A stretch of 35,618 nucleotides of DNA from Cellvibrionales bacterium UBA7375 (GCA_949487135.1 CATAJQ010000026.1:1-35618), one strand, 5' to 3'; positions 1-9,901 are shown, numbered from the stretch's first letter. Made by a program: numbers and translations. Notes: a model not told the origin generated them from the letters alone.

Positions 1-1223
1 GACAAAATATAGTCATATCTAGCATTAGAAAAGTTTCTCTTTGCTTGAAATAGGGTTCGCTGAGCCATTAAAACATCAACTATAGTGCGCGTCCCAACCT
101 CATAGCCGGCTTGAGTGGCTTTCAAGGCACTTTCAGCTGATGTAATGGCCTGTTTGCGCGCCTTAACTCTTGCCGCATTGGTAATAGCTAATTGATGATT
201 AGAGCGAGCGGCTTGCATAGTATTGCGTTTAGTCGCAACGTAATTTTGCTCTGCGGCTTTGGCTTGATAAGAAGACTGTCGAGCTTGAGAACTTGTTAGA
301 CCGCCAGAAAAAATAGGCATTGTTAAGTTTAAATTAATGGCAGTTTGTTCTGTGGTTGTGGCCTCAGTGGCGGTTATTGCTTCGATATCATGCTTTGTAT
401 AGTCAGCAGAAATAGTAATTTTTGGTAAATGTTGCGCTTTAGCCGCCTTGGCGGTTTGCTCAGATGCCTCATAGGTCAGCTGACTGGCGTGCAAATCAAA
501 ATTATTAGCTAGGGCGAACTCTACCCAAGATTCTGCGGACGCTGGATCTGGGTTAAGAGTAATAAAGTTATCTTTAATTCCGGCCAATTCGTTGTGACTT
601 TTACCGCTTAGAATCTGTAACTGTTCAAAGGCTATATCTAGCGCACCGCTTGCTTCAAGACTATTAACGGTGGCGTCATCATAAATAGCTTGAATTTCAT
701 GCACATCAGTAATGGGGAGTAAGCCCACTTCAAATCGTTCTGTTACCTGTTCTAATTGACGTTTAATGGCTAGCTCTTCAGCATTGCGTGTTTGTTTATT
801 GTCATAGGCGCGAAGCACATTGAAATAGGAATCACTTACTCTGATAATCAGTGACTGTTGCTGAGCGGCGAATTTAGCTTCAGCCACTTGATCCATTTTC
901 TTGGCACTTTGGAACTGAAACCAAGCTGGTATGTTAAACAGTGATTGACTAAGACTTGCCCTATAGGTGGTTTTATCGGGATCATCATTTTCAGTGGATG
1001 AGGGCTCTAATTTGATCGAAGATGCAGTCAACTGCGGCATTAATACGGCTCTACCCTGATTTAGTGTTTCTTTATTTGCCATATAATTGGCCTTAGCTGC
1101 ACCGGCAATAGGATCATTTTTTACAGCAGACTGATAAATATCAGCTAGGGTTTCTGCTCTAGCTGATAGGCTTAAAAACGCTATCATGGTGATTAACGAA
1201 ATAACTTTATTAATTGTTAGCAT
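1..1223 (-). CDS. tolC: TolC-family outer membrane efflux protein (C-terminus cut off by window edge)
   Basis: Outer membrane channel of type I secretion and tripartite efflux systems. The reading frame is open from ATG at 1223 to the window edge, about 407 codons, so the last part (tens of residues) is missing. The N-terminus is a signal peptide (MLTINKVISLITMIAFLSLS, cleavage near ARA) followed by ETLADIYQSAVKNDP, the typical TolC mature start. Further on are helical repeats such as VTERFEVGLLPITDVHEIQ and, in the second half, TQAGYEVGTRTIVDVLMAQR, the hallmark duplicated TolC motif. The start is supported by GGAGA six bases upstream of ATG. It is divergent from yqiB across 298 bases. tolC next to yqiB-cpdA-yqiA-parE is the order known from enterobacteria, which supports true TolC over a generic efflux homologue. 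Family is certain; the exact symbol is likely. Confidence 0.93.
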   Translation of the reverse strand, partial: MLTINKVISLITMIAFLSLSARAETLADIYQSAVKNDPIAGAAKANYMANKETLNQGRAVLMPQLTASSIKLEPSSTENDDPDKTTYRASLSQSLFNIPAWFQFQSAKKMDQVAEAKFAAQQQSLIIRVSDSYFNVLRAYDNKQTRNAEELAIKRQLEQVTERFEVGLLPITDVHEIQAIYDDATVNSLEASGALDIAFEQLQILSGKSHNELAGIKDNFITLNPDPASAESWVEFALANNFDLHASQLTYEASEQTAKAAKAQHLPKITISADYTKHDIEAITATEATTTEQTAINLNLTMPIFSGGLTSSQARQSSYQAKAAEQNYVATKRNTMQAARSNHQLAITNAARVKARKQAITSAESALKATQAGYEVGTRTIVDVLMAQRTLFQAKRNFSNARYDYIL

Positions 1224-1521
1224 ATTTTCTCCATGCTTTATTAGTGGCATTGTCTGCCGTTTCCTTTGGGATATCGTTGTCCCTATTGTTCTATCATAAT
1301 CTTTAACGTAGTCGTTAAACAAACACTAAGCTTGTATGATCATGATCGCGGCACAAAATAATTATTCATATTACGTTAAACGAGAATATTATGATCAATA
1401 TTGCGCTACCAGCATGTAAGTACTTTTTGATTGCTGATCTTGGTTGGCTTATTTAGTGGCAATGGAATAATGTCCCGAAATCAGGTATATTTTTAACTTT
1501 CTTTTAATGTTTTGATAACTT
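1224..1521. promoter_or_regulatory. Divergent tolC / yqiB intergenic region with CGTTAAA repeats
   Basis: This 298-base A+T-rich gap separates divergent tolC and yqiB. No ORF of note is seen. At 1302-1319 there is a perfect interrupted palindrome, TTTAACG-TAGT-CGTTAAA. A further half-site CGTTAAA lies at 1374-1380, and a short perfect palindrome GATCATGATC at 1339-1348. The 18-base palindrome has the size of a TetR- or MarR-type operator; which protein binds it is not known. In enterobacteria nudF would sit at this junction; it is not here. Confidence 0.4.
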
Positions 1522-1947
1522 ATGCAAAGACAAAATTTTAGTCTAGCTTGCCTTCACCGAGAGTGCGAGCTGAACTATAGTAGACTTTTGCGACTGACAG
1601 ATGAAAACTCCTGTCTGGGTAGCAGTTTTCGTATTAAAAATGCGCATCATTCAATAATAGATTTCAAGGTAATTGAGTTAGCTAAATTTACTACCACGCT
1701 TTTTATAAGGATTGAATCTAATAAGCTCAAATGGCTGCCGTGCATTGAATTAAAGGCCAGGGTTTATCGCGATGCAAAAATGGCAGAGGTTATTGAGTGG
1801 TGTTCAGATAGTACTATTCCATGGGCGCTTGTGGAGCGAAAAGGACCTCAATCAAGAGATGAAAAGTGGCAGTGGAATATCTTTTTAGGCGAGCTGTTAT
1901 ATCAGGCCTTACGCCATAGACGTATTGCACAAGCCCAAATTGGTTGA
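1522..1947 (+). CDS. yqiB: YqiB family protein (DUF1249)
   Basis: Small conserved protein of unknown biochemical function, 141 residues, about the length of E. coli YqiB (140). Visible family features are an N-terminal CELNYSRLLRL stretch, corresponding to CEMNFSQLRRL in E. coli as I remember it, ARVYRDAKMAEV in the middle, and RDEKWQWNIFLGELL near the end. There is no signal peptide or membrane segment. The ATG lacks a strong Shine-Dalgarno sequence. Its 3' end overlaps the proposed cpdA start by 23 bases, so the two are probably translated together from one transcript that continues into yqiA, parE and parC. Position between tolC and cpdA agrees with the enterobacterial order, apart from missing nudF. 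Confidence 0.88.
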   Translation: MQRQNFSLACLHRECELNYSRLLRLTDENSCLGSSFRIKNAHHSIIDFKVIELAKFTTTLFIRIESNKLKWLPCIELKARVYRDAKMAEVIEWCSDSTIPWALVERKGPQSRDEKWQWNIFLGELLYQALRHRRIAQAQIG

Positions 1948-2716
1948 TTTAGTGGCGGTCTTAAAGCTAACTCAGATGACTGATTTACATCTTGGACCCA
2001 CACCAGATTTCAAATGTAGAAGCCTAGAAACATTTAAAAGTCTCCAGTCTGTTCTAGATACTATAAGTGCCGATGGCCGCGGTGACTATATATTACTACT
2101 TACGGGCGATATTGCCAGCGATGGTCAACCTGAAGCCTATCAGCTTGTTGACCAATTGCTATCATCCAAAGGCAAGCAGATGCTTTGGCTGCCAGGCAAT
2201 CATGATCGTGTGGATCTAATGCCGCAAAATTTAAAAAACTTCCCCTATTTACCCCTGTATGAAACTGAACATTGGGCAATACTGATGTTAAATAGCTCTA
2301 TAGCTGATCAACCCGGTGGAGTAATGTCCAATAGCGAGATGCAGCAGCTAGAAAAGCATCTATTCAATCTCCCACATAAAAATATTTTAGTGGCTATGCA
2401 TCACAGCCCAGTGGAAGTAGGGAGTGATTGGGTTGATCAGCACCGCATAGCCAATCATCGTCAACTTCATCAGCTATTAGCATCTCATGGAAGAGTCAAG
2501 GCAGTGATTAATGGCCATATTCATCAGTCACATGAGGCAGATTGGGACGGCATACCTGTATATGCAACCCCCTCGACCTGTTTTCAATTTAAGCCAAAGT
2601 CTGTTGATTTCGCGCTTGATGATCTGCCGCCAGCCTACCGATGGATAGACTTATATTCCGATGGAAAATTAAACACTGGGGTAAAATATTTACATGCATT
2701 TTCAGCTAACAAATAA
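1925..2716 (+). CDS. cpdA: 3',5'-cyclic-AMP phosphodiesterase CpdA
   Basis: Class III metallophosphoesterase that hydrolyses cAMP to AMP and so limits CRP signalling. All five metal-site blocks of the calcineurin-like fold are present in order: TDLHL (about residue 19-23), TGDIAS (about 60-65), GNHDR (about 95), MHHSP (about 158) and NGHIH (about 196-200). The C-terminal TPSTCFQFKP block is typical of CpdA. Length is 263 residues against 275 in E. coli. The ATG at 1925 overlaps yqiB by 23 bases. A GTG at 1952, just after the yqiB stop, would remove nine residues ahead of the conserved fold and is an alternative start. No signal peptide is seen, so it is cytoplasmic. Confidence 0.92.
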   Translation: MHKPKLVDLVAVLKLTQMTDLHLGPTPDFKCRSLETFKSLQSVLDTISADGRGDYILLLTGDIASDGQPEAYQLVDQLLSSKGKQMLWLPGNHDRVDLMPQNLKNFPYLPLYETEHWAILMLNSSIADQPGGVMSNSEMQQLEKHLFNLPHKNILVAMHHSPVEVGSDWVDQHRIANHRQLHQLLASHGRVKAVINGHIHQSHEADWDGIPVYATPSTCFQFKPKSVDFALDDLPPAYRWIDLYSDGKLNTGVKYLHAFSANK

Positions 2717-2787
2717 GCTAAAATCAACCGCTGATAGTAGGGTTTATTTAAATATAATGTCCTTCGGTTTTTAGGTGAGCTGATACT

Positions 2788-3375
2788 ATGTCGATGCTAC
2801 TTTATTTGCATGGGTTTAATAGTTCTCCGCAGTCTAAAAAAGCGATTGAAACAGAGCAGTGGATGCAGTTAAATACCCCGCAGATAAAGTTCTGTTGCCC
2901 ACAATTATCGCCCTATGCATCACAGATAATGGCAAGACTTAGATCAATTGTAGAAGCGCATTTACCTCAGCCGGTCTATTTAGTCGGTAGCTCGATGGGT
3001 GGATTATTTGCCACCTGTCTTGCCGAGCAATATGACTTGCCTGCTGTGCTGATAAATCCTGCCGTCAATCCCGGTTCTGGGTTACACTCATGGTTGGGAG
3101 AAAATAGAAATTTTGTAACCGGTGAGCATTGGGTTTTTAAGCCCGAGCATATTGTAGAATATGTGAAATTGAACCCAAAAAAAATTGAGCGCAAGCAAAA
3201 TTACAAACTACTGTTGCAAACTGGGGATGAAGTATTAGATTATCGTCAAGCGCAACAGCATTACAGCGGTTGCTGTATTGTGACCGAAGCCGGGGGTGAT
3301 CATAGTTTTGTTGATTATCAGCAACATTTACCGGCTAATATAGAATTCTTAACTAATATGCATAAAAACCAATAA
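2788..3375 (+). CDS. yqiA: YqiA-family alpha/beta-hydrolase esterase
   Basis: Putative esterase of the UPF0227/YqiA family, 195 residues as in E. coli (193). It begins with LLYLHGFNSSPQSKK, the family's oxyanion-hole strand. The nucleophile elbow GSSMGG lies near residue 67-72, the acid is in TGDEVLDY near 146-153, and the catalytic His is in GGDHSF near 170-175, giving a full Ser-Asp-His triad. The ATG at 2788 is preceded by AGGTGAG at a usable distance. It lies between cpdA and parE exactly as in E. coli; in that organism the family acts as a short-chain acyl/palmitoyl-CoA esterase. The true substrate here is unknown. Confidence 0.9.
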   Translation: MSMLLYLHGFNSSPQSKKAIETEQWMQLNTPQIKFCCPQLSPYASQIMARLRSIVEAHLPQPVYLVGSSMGGLFATCLAEQYDLPAVLINPAVNPGSGLHSWLGENRNFVTGEHWVFKPEHIVEYVKLNPKKIERKQNYKLLLQTGDEVLDYRQAQQHYSGCCIVTEAGGDHSFVDYQQHLPANIEFLTNMHKNQ

Positions 3376-3396
3376 CAGAAAAAGTACTCTTAAATA

Positions 3397-5289
3397 ATGA
3401 GCAACTACAACGCAGAAGATATTGAAGTCCTTACAGGGTTAGACCCCGTCAAAAAGCGCCCTGGCATGTATACCGATACCAGTCGCCCAAATCATTTGGC
3501 GCAAGAGGTTATCGATAATAGTGTAGATGAAGCTTTGGCTGGTCATGCTCGTCGAGTAGATGTCACTCTTCATAAAGACGGATCCCTATCGGTTTGCGAC
3601 GACGGCCGCGGCATGCCGGTGGACCTCCATCCCGAGCAGGGTTTGCCGGGGGTTGAGGTTATTTTGTCGACTCTGCATGCTGGGGGAAAATTTTCAAATG
3701 ATAATTATCAATTTTCTGGCGGCCTGCATGGTGTGGGCGTATCTGTTGTTAATGCTCTGTCAGATCGTCTAGATGTCACTGTAAAAAGAGATGGCAAGAT
3801 TCATCAAATACTCTTTTCCAACGGTGATAAAACCTCTGATTTAAAAGTAATAGATACCTGCGGTCAGCGCAATACAGGCACTATTTTACGCTTCTGGCCC
3901 AATTCTGAGTACTTTGATTCAGTGAAATTTAGCGTTTCCAGATTGCGTCATGTGCTAAGAGCCAAAGCCGTGCTTTGCAGCGGCTTGACCATGAGCTTTT
4001 ATGATGAAAACACCAGTGAAAGTTTGGAATGGTTCTATGAAGATGGGCTAAAAGATTATATTGCAGATGCCTTGCATGGCTGGGAAGTTTTGCCAGTAGA
4101 GCCGTTTATTGGCGCCTTTGCCGCTGAAAATGAGGCTGTTGATTGGGCAGTGCAGTGGCTGCCTGAGGGAGGTGAACTGGTACAGGAAAGCTACGTTAAC
4201 TTGATCCCAACGCCTCAGGGCGGAACCCATGTCAATGGTTTGCGAACGGGACTACTAGAGGCCATGCGTGAATTTTGTGAATTTCGCAATCTATTGCCTA
4301 GAGGAGTAAAGCTTACTCCAGATGATATTTGGGATCGCTGTAGTTTTGTGCTGTCCTCAAAAATGGCTGATCCGCAATTCTCCGGACAAACTAAAGATCG
4401 TTTATCCTCAAGAGAGGTAGCGGCATTTATTGCTGGGGTGGTGAAGGACGCCTTTAGTCTGTGGTTAAACCAGCATACGGATGAATCTGAAAAGCTTGCT
4501 GAGCTGTGTATTTTACATGCCCAACGGCGTATGCGTGCCAGTAAAAAAGTGGTGCGAAAAAAGATTACCCAAGGGCCGGCACTACCTGGTAAATTGGCTG
4601 ATTGCTCCAGTGATGAGCCGGAGCAGTGCGAAATATTTTTGGTAGAGGGTGACTCTGCGGGTGGTTCTGCAAAGCAGGCGCGAAACCGAGAAAATCAGGC
4701 GATTATGCCGTTGCGCGGTAAGATCCTAAATACCTGGGAAGTCGAATCTCAGGAAATTCTTGGTTCGCAAGAGGTGCATGATATTTCTGTCGCTCTGGGG
4801 GTGGATCCCGGCCTAGAATCTGCAGATGATTTGCGTTACCACAAGATCTGCATTCTCGCTGATGCTGACTCCGATGGTCTGCATATTGCCACCCTACTCT
4901 GTGCGCTATTTGTTCGTCACTTCCGTCCATTGGTTGCCAGTGGTCATGTATATGTAGCCATGCCGCCGCTATTTAGAATCGATGTAGGTAAAGATGTTTA
5001 TTATGCACTTGATGATGCTGAGAGGCAGGGTGTTCTCGACCGAATAGAGGCTGAGGGTAAGCGTGGCAAAGTAAATGTTCAGCGCTTTAAAGGGCTGGGG
5101 GAAATGAACCCGCTACAACTGCGTGAAACCACCATGGACCCCGATACCAGACGCCTAGTTCAGCTAACCCTAGAGCCGGGGGATGATACTAATTCAGTAC
5201 TCGATATGCTGTTGGCAAAGAAACGTTCGCCAGATAGACGTCAATGGCTAGAAACTAAAGGCAATTTGGCCGACACCAGCAATCTGTAA
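3397..5289 (+). CDS. parE: DNA topoisomerase IV subunit B
   Basis: ATPase subunit of topoisomerase IV, which decatenates daughter chromosomes. 630 residues, the same as E. coli ParE. The GHKL ATPase part shows EVIDNSVDEALAGHA (Mg/ATP Asn and Glu), CDDGRGMPVD and GGLHGVGVSVVNALS (ATP lid). The transducer domain follows, then the TOPRIM domain with FLVEGDSAGGSAKQARNR and the ADADSDGLHIA metal aspartates. PLRGKILN is retained and no quinolone-resistance change is evident. The C-terminal RFKGLGEMNP block is intact. It lies 21 bases after yqiA and 24 bases before parC, so parE and parC are cotranscribed, giving a 1:1 complex. Confidence 0.97.
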   Translation: MSNYNAEDIEVLTGLDPVKKRPGMYTDTSRPNHLAQEVIDNSVDEALAGHARRVDVTLHKDGSLSVCDDGRGMPVDLHPEQGLPGVEVILSTLHAGGKFSNDNYQFSGGLHGVGVSVVNALSDRLDVTVKRDGKIHQILFSNGDKTSDLKVIDTCGQRNTGTILRFWPNSEYFDSVKFSVSRLRHVLRAKAVLCSGLTMSFYDENTSESLEWFYEDGLKDYIADALHGWEVLPVEPFIGAFAAENEAVDWAVQWLPEGGELVQESYVNLIPTPQGGTHVNGLRTGLLEAMREFCEFRNLLPRGVKLTPDDIWDRCSFVLSSKMADPQFSGQTKDRLSSREVAAFIAGVVKDAFSLWLNQHTDESEKLAELCILHAQRRMRASKKVVRKKITQGPALPGKLADCSSDEPEQCEIFLVEGDSAGGSAKQARNRENQAIMPLRGKILNTWEVESQEILGSQEVHDISVALGVDPGLESADDLRYHKICILADADSDGLHIATLLCALFVRHFRPLVASGHVYVAMPPLFRIDVGKDVYYALDDAERQGVLDRIEAEGKRGKVNVQRFKGLGEMNPLQLRETTMDPDTRRLVQLTLEPGDDTNSVLDMLLAKKRSPDRRQWLETKGNLADTSNL

Positions 5290-5313
5290 ACAGAATAAAA
5301 TAAAGGAAGGGCA

Positions 5314-7560
5314 ATGAGCGATACAGTAACCTTTAATGATCAGGGTCTTGAGAGTCGATCACTCAGTAGCTACACCGAGCAAGCGTACCTTGATTATTCA
5401 ATGTATGTGATTCTCGATCGCGCCCTACCGCATATTGGTGACGGTCTTAAGCCGGTACAGCGACGCATCGTTTACGCTATGAGTGAGCTTGGCCTTAAAG
5501 CGACCGCTAAATATAAAAAATCAGCCAGAACCGTGGGTGATGTAATTGGTAAATTTCACCCCCATGGTGATAGTGCTGCCTATGAAGCTATGGTATTGAT
5601 GGCGCAGCCGTTCTCTTACCGTTATCCGCTAGTAGATGGTCAGGGCAACTGGGGCTCGCAGGATGATCCTAAGTCTTTCGCTGCGATGCGCTACACCGAA
5701 TCTAAGCTATCAAAATATGCAGAACTATTACTTGCCGAATTAGGTCAGGGAACCAGTAACTGGCGACCTAATTTCGATGCATCCCTAGAGGAGCCAGAAA
5801 TATTGCCCGCTCGAGTGCCGAGCATTTTGCTTAATGGCACCACTGGTATTGCGGTGGGTATGGCGACCGATATCCCGCCGCATAACCTTAATGAAGTAGT
5901 CAGTGCTACCTTGCATTTACTGGATAATCCCAAGGCGGATATCCCCGAGCTCATGAACTATATTCAGGCGCCGGATTTCCCCACTGATGCGGAAATAATT
6001 ACCCCCAAAGCCGATATTTTGGCGGCCTATGAAAGTGGTCGCGGCTCAGTAAAAATGCGTGCGGTGTGGAATAAGGAAGACGGTGATGTGATTGTAACTG
6101 CTCTGCCATTTCAATCATCGGGCTCGAAAGTATTGGAGCAGATTGCAACACAAATGCGCAACAAAAAATTGCCGATGGTGGCCGATCTTCGCGATGAATC
6201 CGACCATGAAAACCCAACACGCTTAGTGATTACACCAAAGTCTAATCGCGTCGATGTCGATATCTTGATGGACCATCTATTTGCCACAACCGATCTCGAG
6301 CGTAGCTACAGAATCAATCTCAATATTATTGGTGTAGATGGCAAGCCTGCGGTTATGAACCTAAAACGCATTTTAAAAGAATGGTTAAGTTTTAGAATTG
6401 ATGTTACTCGCCGGCGTTTAGACTATCGATTGCAAAAAGTTGAAAAACGTCTGCACCTATTAGATGGTTTATTAATCGCCTTTTTGAATATTGATGAAGT
6501 GATTCATATTATTCGCACTGAAGATCAGCCAAAGCCTGCGCTGATGCAAAAATATGGGCTGTCCGATCTTCAAGCAGACTATATTCTCGATACTAAGTTA
6601 CGTCAGTTGGCGCGCCTTGAAGAAGTTAAAATTCGTGCTGAGCAAGAAGAGCTCGCTAAAGAAAAAGCTGAGTTAGAATTACTATTGAGTTCTGATGCGC
6701 GACTTAAAACACTGGTCAAAAAAGAGCTTAAAGCCAGTGCTGAAGAATATGGCGATGAGCGTCGTTCAGCGCTTAAAGAGCGCACAGAGGCTCAAGCCTT
6801 TAGTGAAAAAGATTTGGTAACTGCAGAGCCGGTGACGGTAGTGCTATCGGATAAAGGTTGGCTTAGAGCGGCTAAAGGGCACGATATTGATCCGACTAGC
6901 TTAAACTATAAGGCCGGGGATAAATTTCTATCCTCAGCCCTAGGCCGCAGTAATCAGAATGTGTTTTTACAGGATACCACCGGCAGATTCTATGCCCTAT
7001 CTGCTCATACATTACCCTCCGCACGAGGTCAGGGTGAGCCAGCTACGGGTAGGCTAAATCCATCCGCAGGCTCATTATTCACCCACTTAGTGATGGGTGA
7101 TGATTCACAAAAGATTCTTTTGGGCACTGACGCTGGCTACGGTTTTGTCGCTAAAATTGGCGATCTTTTTACCAAAAATAAAGCAGGTAAAGCGGTGGTG
7201 TCAATTCCTAAAGGCGCAAAAATACTAGGTCCTAAATTAGTCTCTGATGAAAATTTGCTGATTGCCGCAGTGAGTAATGAGGGTAGGTTGCTTGCCTTTC
7301 CGCTAAGTGATTTACCAGAGCTTTCTAGGGGTAAGGGTAATAAGATTATTAATATCCCCAGCTCTCGTTTGCAGTCTAGAGAAGAATTTGTAGTCGACTT
7401 TGCGGTGATACCAGATGGTGGTTCGCTAGTGGTTCATTCCGGTAAGCGTTACTTGGTGATGAAGTCAAAAGACTTAGAGCACTACCGCGGTGAACGCGGC
7501 CGTCGAGGGCATAAATTGCCTCGAGGGTTCCAGAAGGTGGATAGGTTAGAAGCAGAATAG
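5314..7560 (+). CDS. parC: DNA topoisomerase IV subunit A
   Basis: Breakage-reunion subunit of topoisomerase IV, 748 residues (E. coli 752). The catalytic tyrosine is Tyr127 in [10 protein letters not shown]. The quinolone-determining segment reads [12 protein letters not shown], with wild-type Ser (about 87) and Glu (about 91), so a quinolone-sensitive form is expected. The C-terminal beta-pinwheel domain from about residue 500 has degenerate repeats such as [11 protein letters not shown] and [19 protein letters not shown] stands just ahead of the ATG, a strong ribosome binding site. It is convergent with ctpA, with only 12 bases between the two stop codons and no terminator visible between them. 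Confidence 0.97.
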   Translation: MSDTVTFNDQGLESRSLSSYTEQAYLDYSMYVILDRALPHIGDGLKPVQRRIVYAMSELGLKATAKYKKSARTVGDVIGKFHPHGDSAAYEAMVLMAQPFSYRYPLVDGQGNWGSQDDPKSFAAMRYTESKLSKYAELLLAELGQGTSNWRPNFDASLEEPEILPARVPSILLNGTTGIAVGMATDIPPHNLNEVVSATLHLLDNPKADIPELMNYIQAPDFPTDAEIITPKADILAAYESGRGSVKMRAVWNKEDGDVIVTALPFQSSGSKVLEQIATQMRNKKLPMVADLRDESDHENPTRLVITPKSNRVDVDILMDHLFATTDLERSYRINLNIIGVDGKPAVMNLKRILKEWLSFRIDVTRRRLDYRLQKVEKRLHLLDGLLIAFLNIDEVIHIIRTEDQPKPALMQKYGLSDLQADYILDTKLRQLARLEEVKIRAEQEELAKEKAELELLLSSDARLKTLVKKELKASAEEYGDERRSALKERTEAQAFSEKDLVTAEPVTVVLSDKGWLRAAKGHDIDPTSLNYKAGDKFLSSALGRSNQNVFLQDTTGRFYALSAHTLPSARGQGEPATGRLNPSAGSLFTHLVMGDDSQKILLGTDAGYGFVAKIGDLFTKNKAGKAVVSIPKGAKILGPKLVSDENLLIAAVSNEGRLLAFPLSDLPELSRGKGNKIINIPSSRLQSREEFVVDFAVIPDGGSLVVHSGKRYLVMKSKDLEHYRGERGRRGHKLPRGFQKVDRLEAE

Positions 7561-7572
7561 AGTTAGACTTTA

Positions 7573-8703
7573 CTAAGATTGCTTTAAGCTGATAATTGCC
7601 TGAGTAATCTGGTTATCGTTACCACCTGTTTTTGGTTTAGTTGCTTCCACAATAATATCTGGCTCTATCCCCTGCCCGTGAATAAATCGACCGCTGGGGG
7701 TTAGATAGTGAGCAGTGGTTAGTTTTATGGCACGTCCATCGCCTAGGGGCATAATTGATTGTACCGAGCCTTTGCCAAAGCTTTGGGTCCCTATAATTGT
7801 GGCACGTTCCTGATCCTGAAGTGCGCCAGCAACAATTTCTGAGGCTGAGGCACTGCCGCCATTAATTAAAACCGCAATTGGTGCTCCATTGGTAAGATCA
7901 CCATAGGTTGCATAGTATTGCTTATTGGCCTCTGGTAACCGACCCTCGGTATAGAGTAACAACCCCTGATCAATTAGAGTGTCTGCAACTTCAACCGATA
8001 TGGGCATTAAGCCGCCGGGATTATTTCTCAAATCCAATACCAAGCCTTGAAGAGGACCCTCATCTTGCAGTTGATTGATAGCCGATTTAAATTCTTCGCT
8101 AGTTTCCGTTTGAAATACCGCTATGCGAATATAGCCAATACCCTGCTCTAGCATTTGGCTACGCACCGAGCTTTTTGGCGCGAGTTCACGCTCTAAGGTG
8201 AATTCAATTCTTTCAGAGTCACCGGGTCTTGCGATACCTAAGATAATTTCTGAACCCTGCTTGCCGCGCAATTCGGCAGTTACCTGCTTAAGATCCATAC
8301 CCTCAATAGTTTGGTAATTTATATCTATGATTTGATCGCCAGACTGAATGCCTGCTTGCCGCGCAGGACTATTATCAAGGGTTGTCACAACCTGCACCAC
8401 TTGATTTTTTAAGCTGATATCAATGCCCAAACCGCCGGCATTGCCAGAGGTCTTGCCTTGTAGCTGTTGATATTCATCTTTATCGAGATAGGTCGAATGT
8501 GGGTCAAGATTACTCAATAGGTCTTCTATAGATTTCTCTTGCAGTTGATTATCCGAGGGGACATCAACATAACCGGCGCGAACCTTATCTAAAACCTGAG
8601 AAAATATCTGTAATTCTCGGTCTTTTTGTTGGCTGTTACTTTCTTCGCTAAAGCAAAGCCCACTAGTCAAAATCAAACCAGCGATGAAAATAATTCTATA
8701 CAT
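7573..8703 (-). CDS. ctpA: S41-family C-terminal processing peptidase (CtpA type)
   Basis: Periplasmic serine protease of the tail-specific/carboxyl-terminal processing family. 376 residues, the short CtpA type rather than the long Prc type. It has a signal peptide (MYRIIFIAGLILTSGLC), an N-terminal helical part with SNLDPHSTYLD, a PDZ domain around residues 85-160 (GLGIDISL, SPARQAGIQSGDQI), and the protease core LVLDLRNNPGGL (223-232). The catalytic serine motif GGSASASEI is at 282-290 and the catalytic lysine is in FGKGSVQ (Lys311). It follows envC by 43 bases on the same strand, as in many gammaproteobacteria. The divergent polysaccharide deacetylase (yibQ) often found next is absent; parC lies there instead. 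Related proteases degrade cell-wall hydrolases, which fits the neighbouring EnvC, but the substrate is inferred only. Confidence 0.92.
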   Translation of the reverse strand: MYRIIFIAGLILTSGLCFSEESNSQQKDRELQIFSQVLDKVRAGYVDVPSDNQLQEKSIEDLLSNLDPHSTYLDKDEYQQLQGKTSGNAGGLGIDISLKNQVVQVVTTLDNSPARQAGIQSGDQIIDINYQTIEGMDLKQVTAELRGKQGSEIILGIARPGDSERIEFTLERELAPKSSVRSQMLEQGIGYIRIAVFQTETSEEFKSAINQLQDEGPLQGLVLDLRNNPGGLMPISVEVADTLIDQGLLLYTEGRLPEANKQYYATYGDLTNGAPIAVLINGGSASASEIVAGALQDQERATIIGTQSFGKGSVQSIMPLGDGRAIKLTTAHYLTPSGRFIHGQGIEPDIIVEATKPKTGGNDNQITQAIISLKQS

Positions 8704-8746
8704 ACTGCATAACCTAATCGTTTATCTATCTACGTGTCAAAAATAT

Positions 8747-9901
8747 TTAGCGTTTACCCAGCCATATTTTTGGGTTAACCGGCAAACCTTTTTCTCGTAT
8801 TTCAAAGTATAGAGCAGGATTGATTAGGCCGCCGGTATTTCCAGCTTGAGCAACTATATCGCCACCTTGAACCCAATCGCCGGTTTCACACATAAGCTCC
8901 TGGCTATGCGCATACAGGGACATAAAGCTATCGCCATGATCAACAATCACCAGTAGGCCAAACCCGCGCATATAGTTAGAGAATACTACGCGACCATGGT
9001 GAACAGCGCTAATATCAGTACCGCTGGGGGTGCTAATTAGCCAGCCCTGCCAGCGCAGATCACCTTCTCTAACAGCGCCAAATGTATTTTTTAACTTTCC
9101 TCTGGCCGGCCATTTAAGTTTGCCTTTTCTCGATGTAAAAGCTGGATAATTTTTGGCTGGGGCGACTTTTTGCGCGGCTTTTTTTACGCTACTTAGCAGC
9201 TTTTCTAATTGCTTGCGTTGTTTTTGGTAGCCGGTTAATTGTTTATTACCCAATAGTAGAGATTGGTTGAGTTCGTCGAGCATGGTTTTTCGACTTTTTA
9301 CATTAGTAGCGTGCTTTTTGCGCTGTTTCTCTAATGTCACCTTCGATTTTGTTAGTCCTATCTTTGTGGTTTCTATTTCTGTTGCGATGGCTTCAAGTTG
9401 AGTAATATCGTCGGTAAATTGTTCAATTTTTTCACTGCGAGCTTGCAGAATATAGTCATAGTATTTCAATGTTCGCGCAAGCTGTTGAGGATCTTGTTGA
9501 TTAAGCAGCAATTTGAAGGGCTCTTCATTGCCCGTCTTGTAGACAGACCTTATTTGTTCAGCAATGGCTGAGCGCTGTTGTTCGATACGCTGATCGAGTC
9601 TATTTTTTTTATCCTGCAGGGTTTTGAGTTGCTTGGTGGCTGCCGTGATTTTATGGCTAAGGTTGCGAATGGTTTGATTGAGCTTGGCCGAATCAAGCTC
9701 TACAGCTTCAATCTGAGTTTGAAGGGCACCCTTTTCCTGACGCTGATGTTCCAGCTTTTTCTCAAGCGCAGAAATACTGCGTTTAAGCTGTTTTAACTCA
9801 GCTTCTTGATGATTATCTGCAAGCCCATAAAGGCTTAGATTAAGGCATAAAAGACCTATTAAAGGTAGTGCCAATAGAGACCTTACCTTTAATTTAGTCA
9901 T
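8747..9901 (-). CDS. envC: Murein hydrolase activator EnvC
   Basis: Periplasmic activator of the amidases AmiA/AmiB at the division site. 384 residues: a signal peptide ending near GLADNHQ, a long coiled coil (about residues 32-245, e.g. LKRSISALEKKLEHQRQ), then a LytM/M23 domain from about 260. The M23 domain has lost its zinc ligands. The usual HxxxD reads SGTDIS, and the usual HxH region reads ALYFEIR. The ending NPKIWLGKR is EnvC-like. Such a degenerate LytM domain is normal for EnvC, which activates rather than cuts. Its ATG shares one base with the gpmI stop (TAATG), so translational coupling is likely. Confidence 0.93.
   Translation of the reverse strand: MTKLKVRSLLALPLIGLLCLNLSLYGLADNHQEAELKQLKRSISALEKKLEHQRQEKGALQTQIEAVELDSAKLNQTIRNLSHKITAATKQLKTLQDKKNRLDQRIEQQRSAIAEQIRSVYKTGNEEPFKLLLNQQDPQQLARTLKYYDYILQARSEKIEQFTDDITQLEAIATEIETTKIGLTKSKVTLEKQRKKHATNVKSRKTMLDELNQSLLLGNKQLTGYQKQRKQLEKLLSSVKKAAQKVAPAKNYPAFTSRKGKLKWPARGKLKNTFGAVREGDLRWQGWLISTPSGTDISAVHHGRVVFSNYMRGFGLLVIVDHGDSFMSLYAHSQELMCETGDWVQGGDIVAQAGNTGGLINPALYFEIREKGLPVNPKIWLGKR

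Noticed and set aside
9096-9125. Degenerate zinc site in EnvC as a possible loss of function
   Set aside because: Loss of the M23 zinc ligands is the normal state of EnvC, which activates amidases rather than cutting murein.
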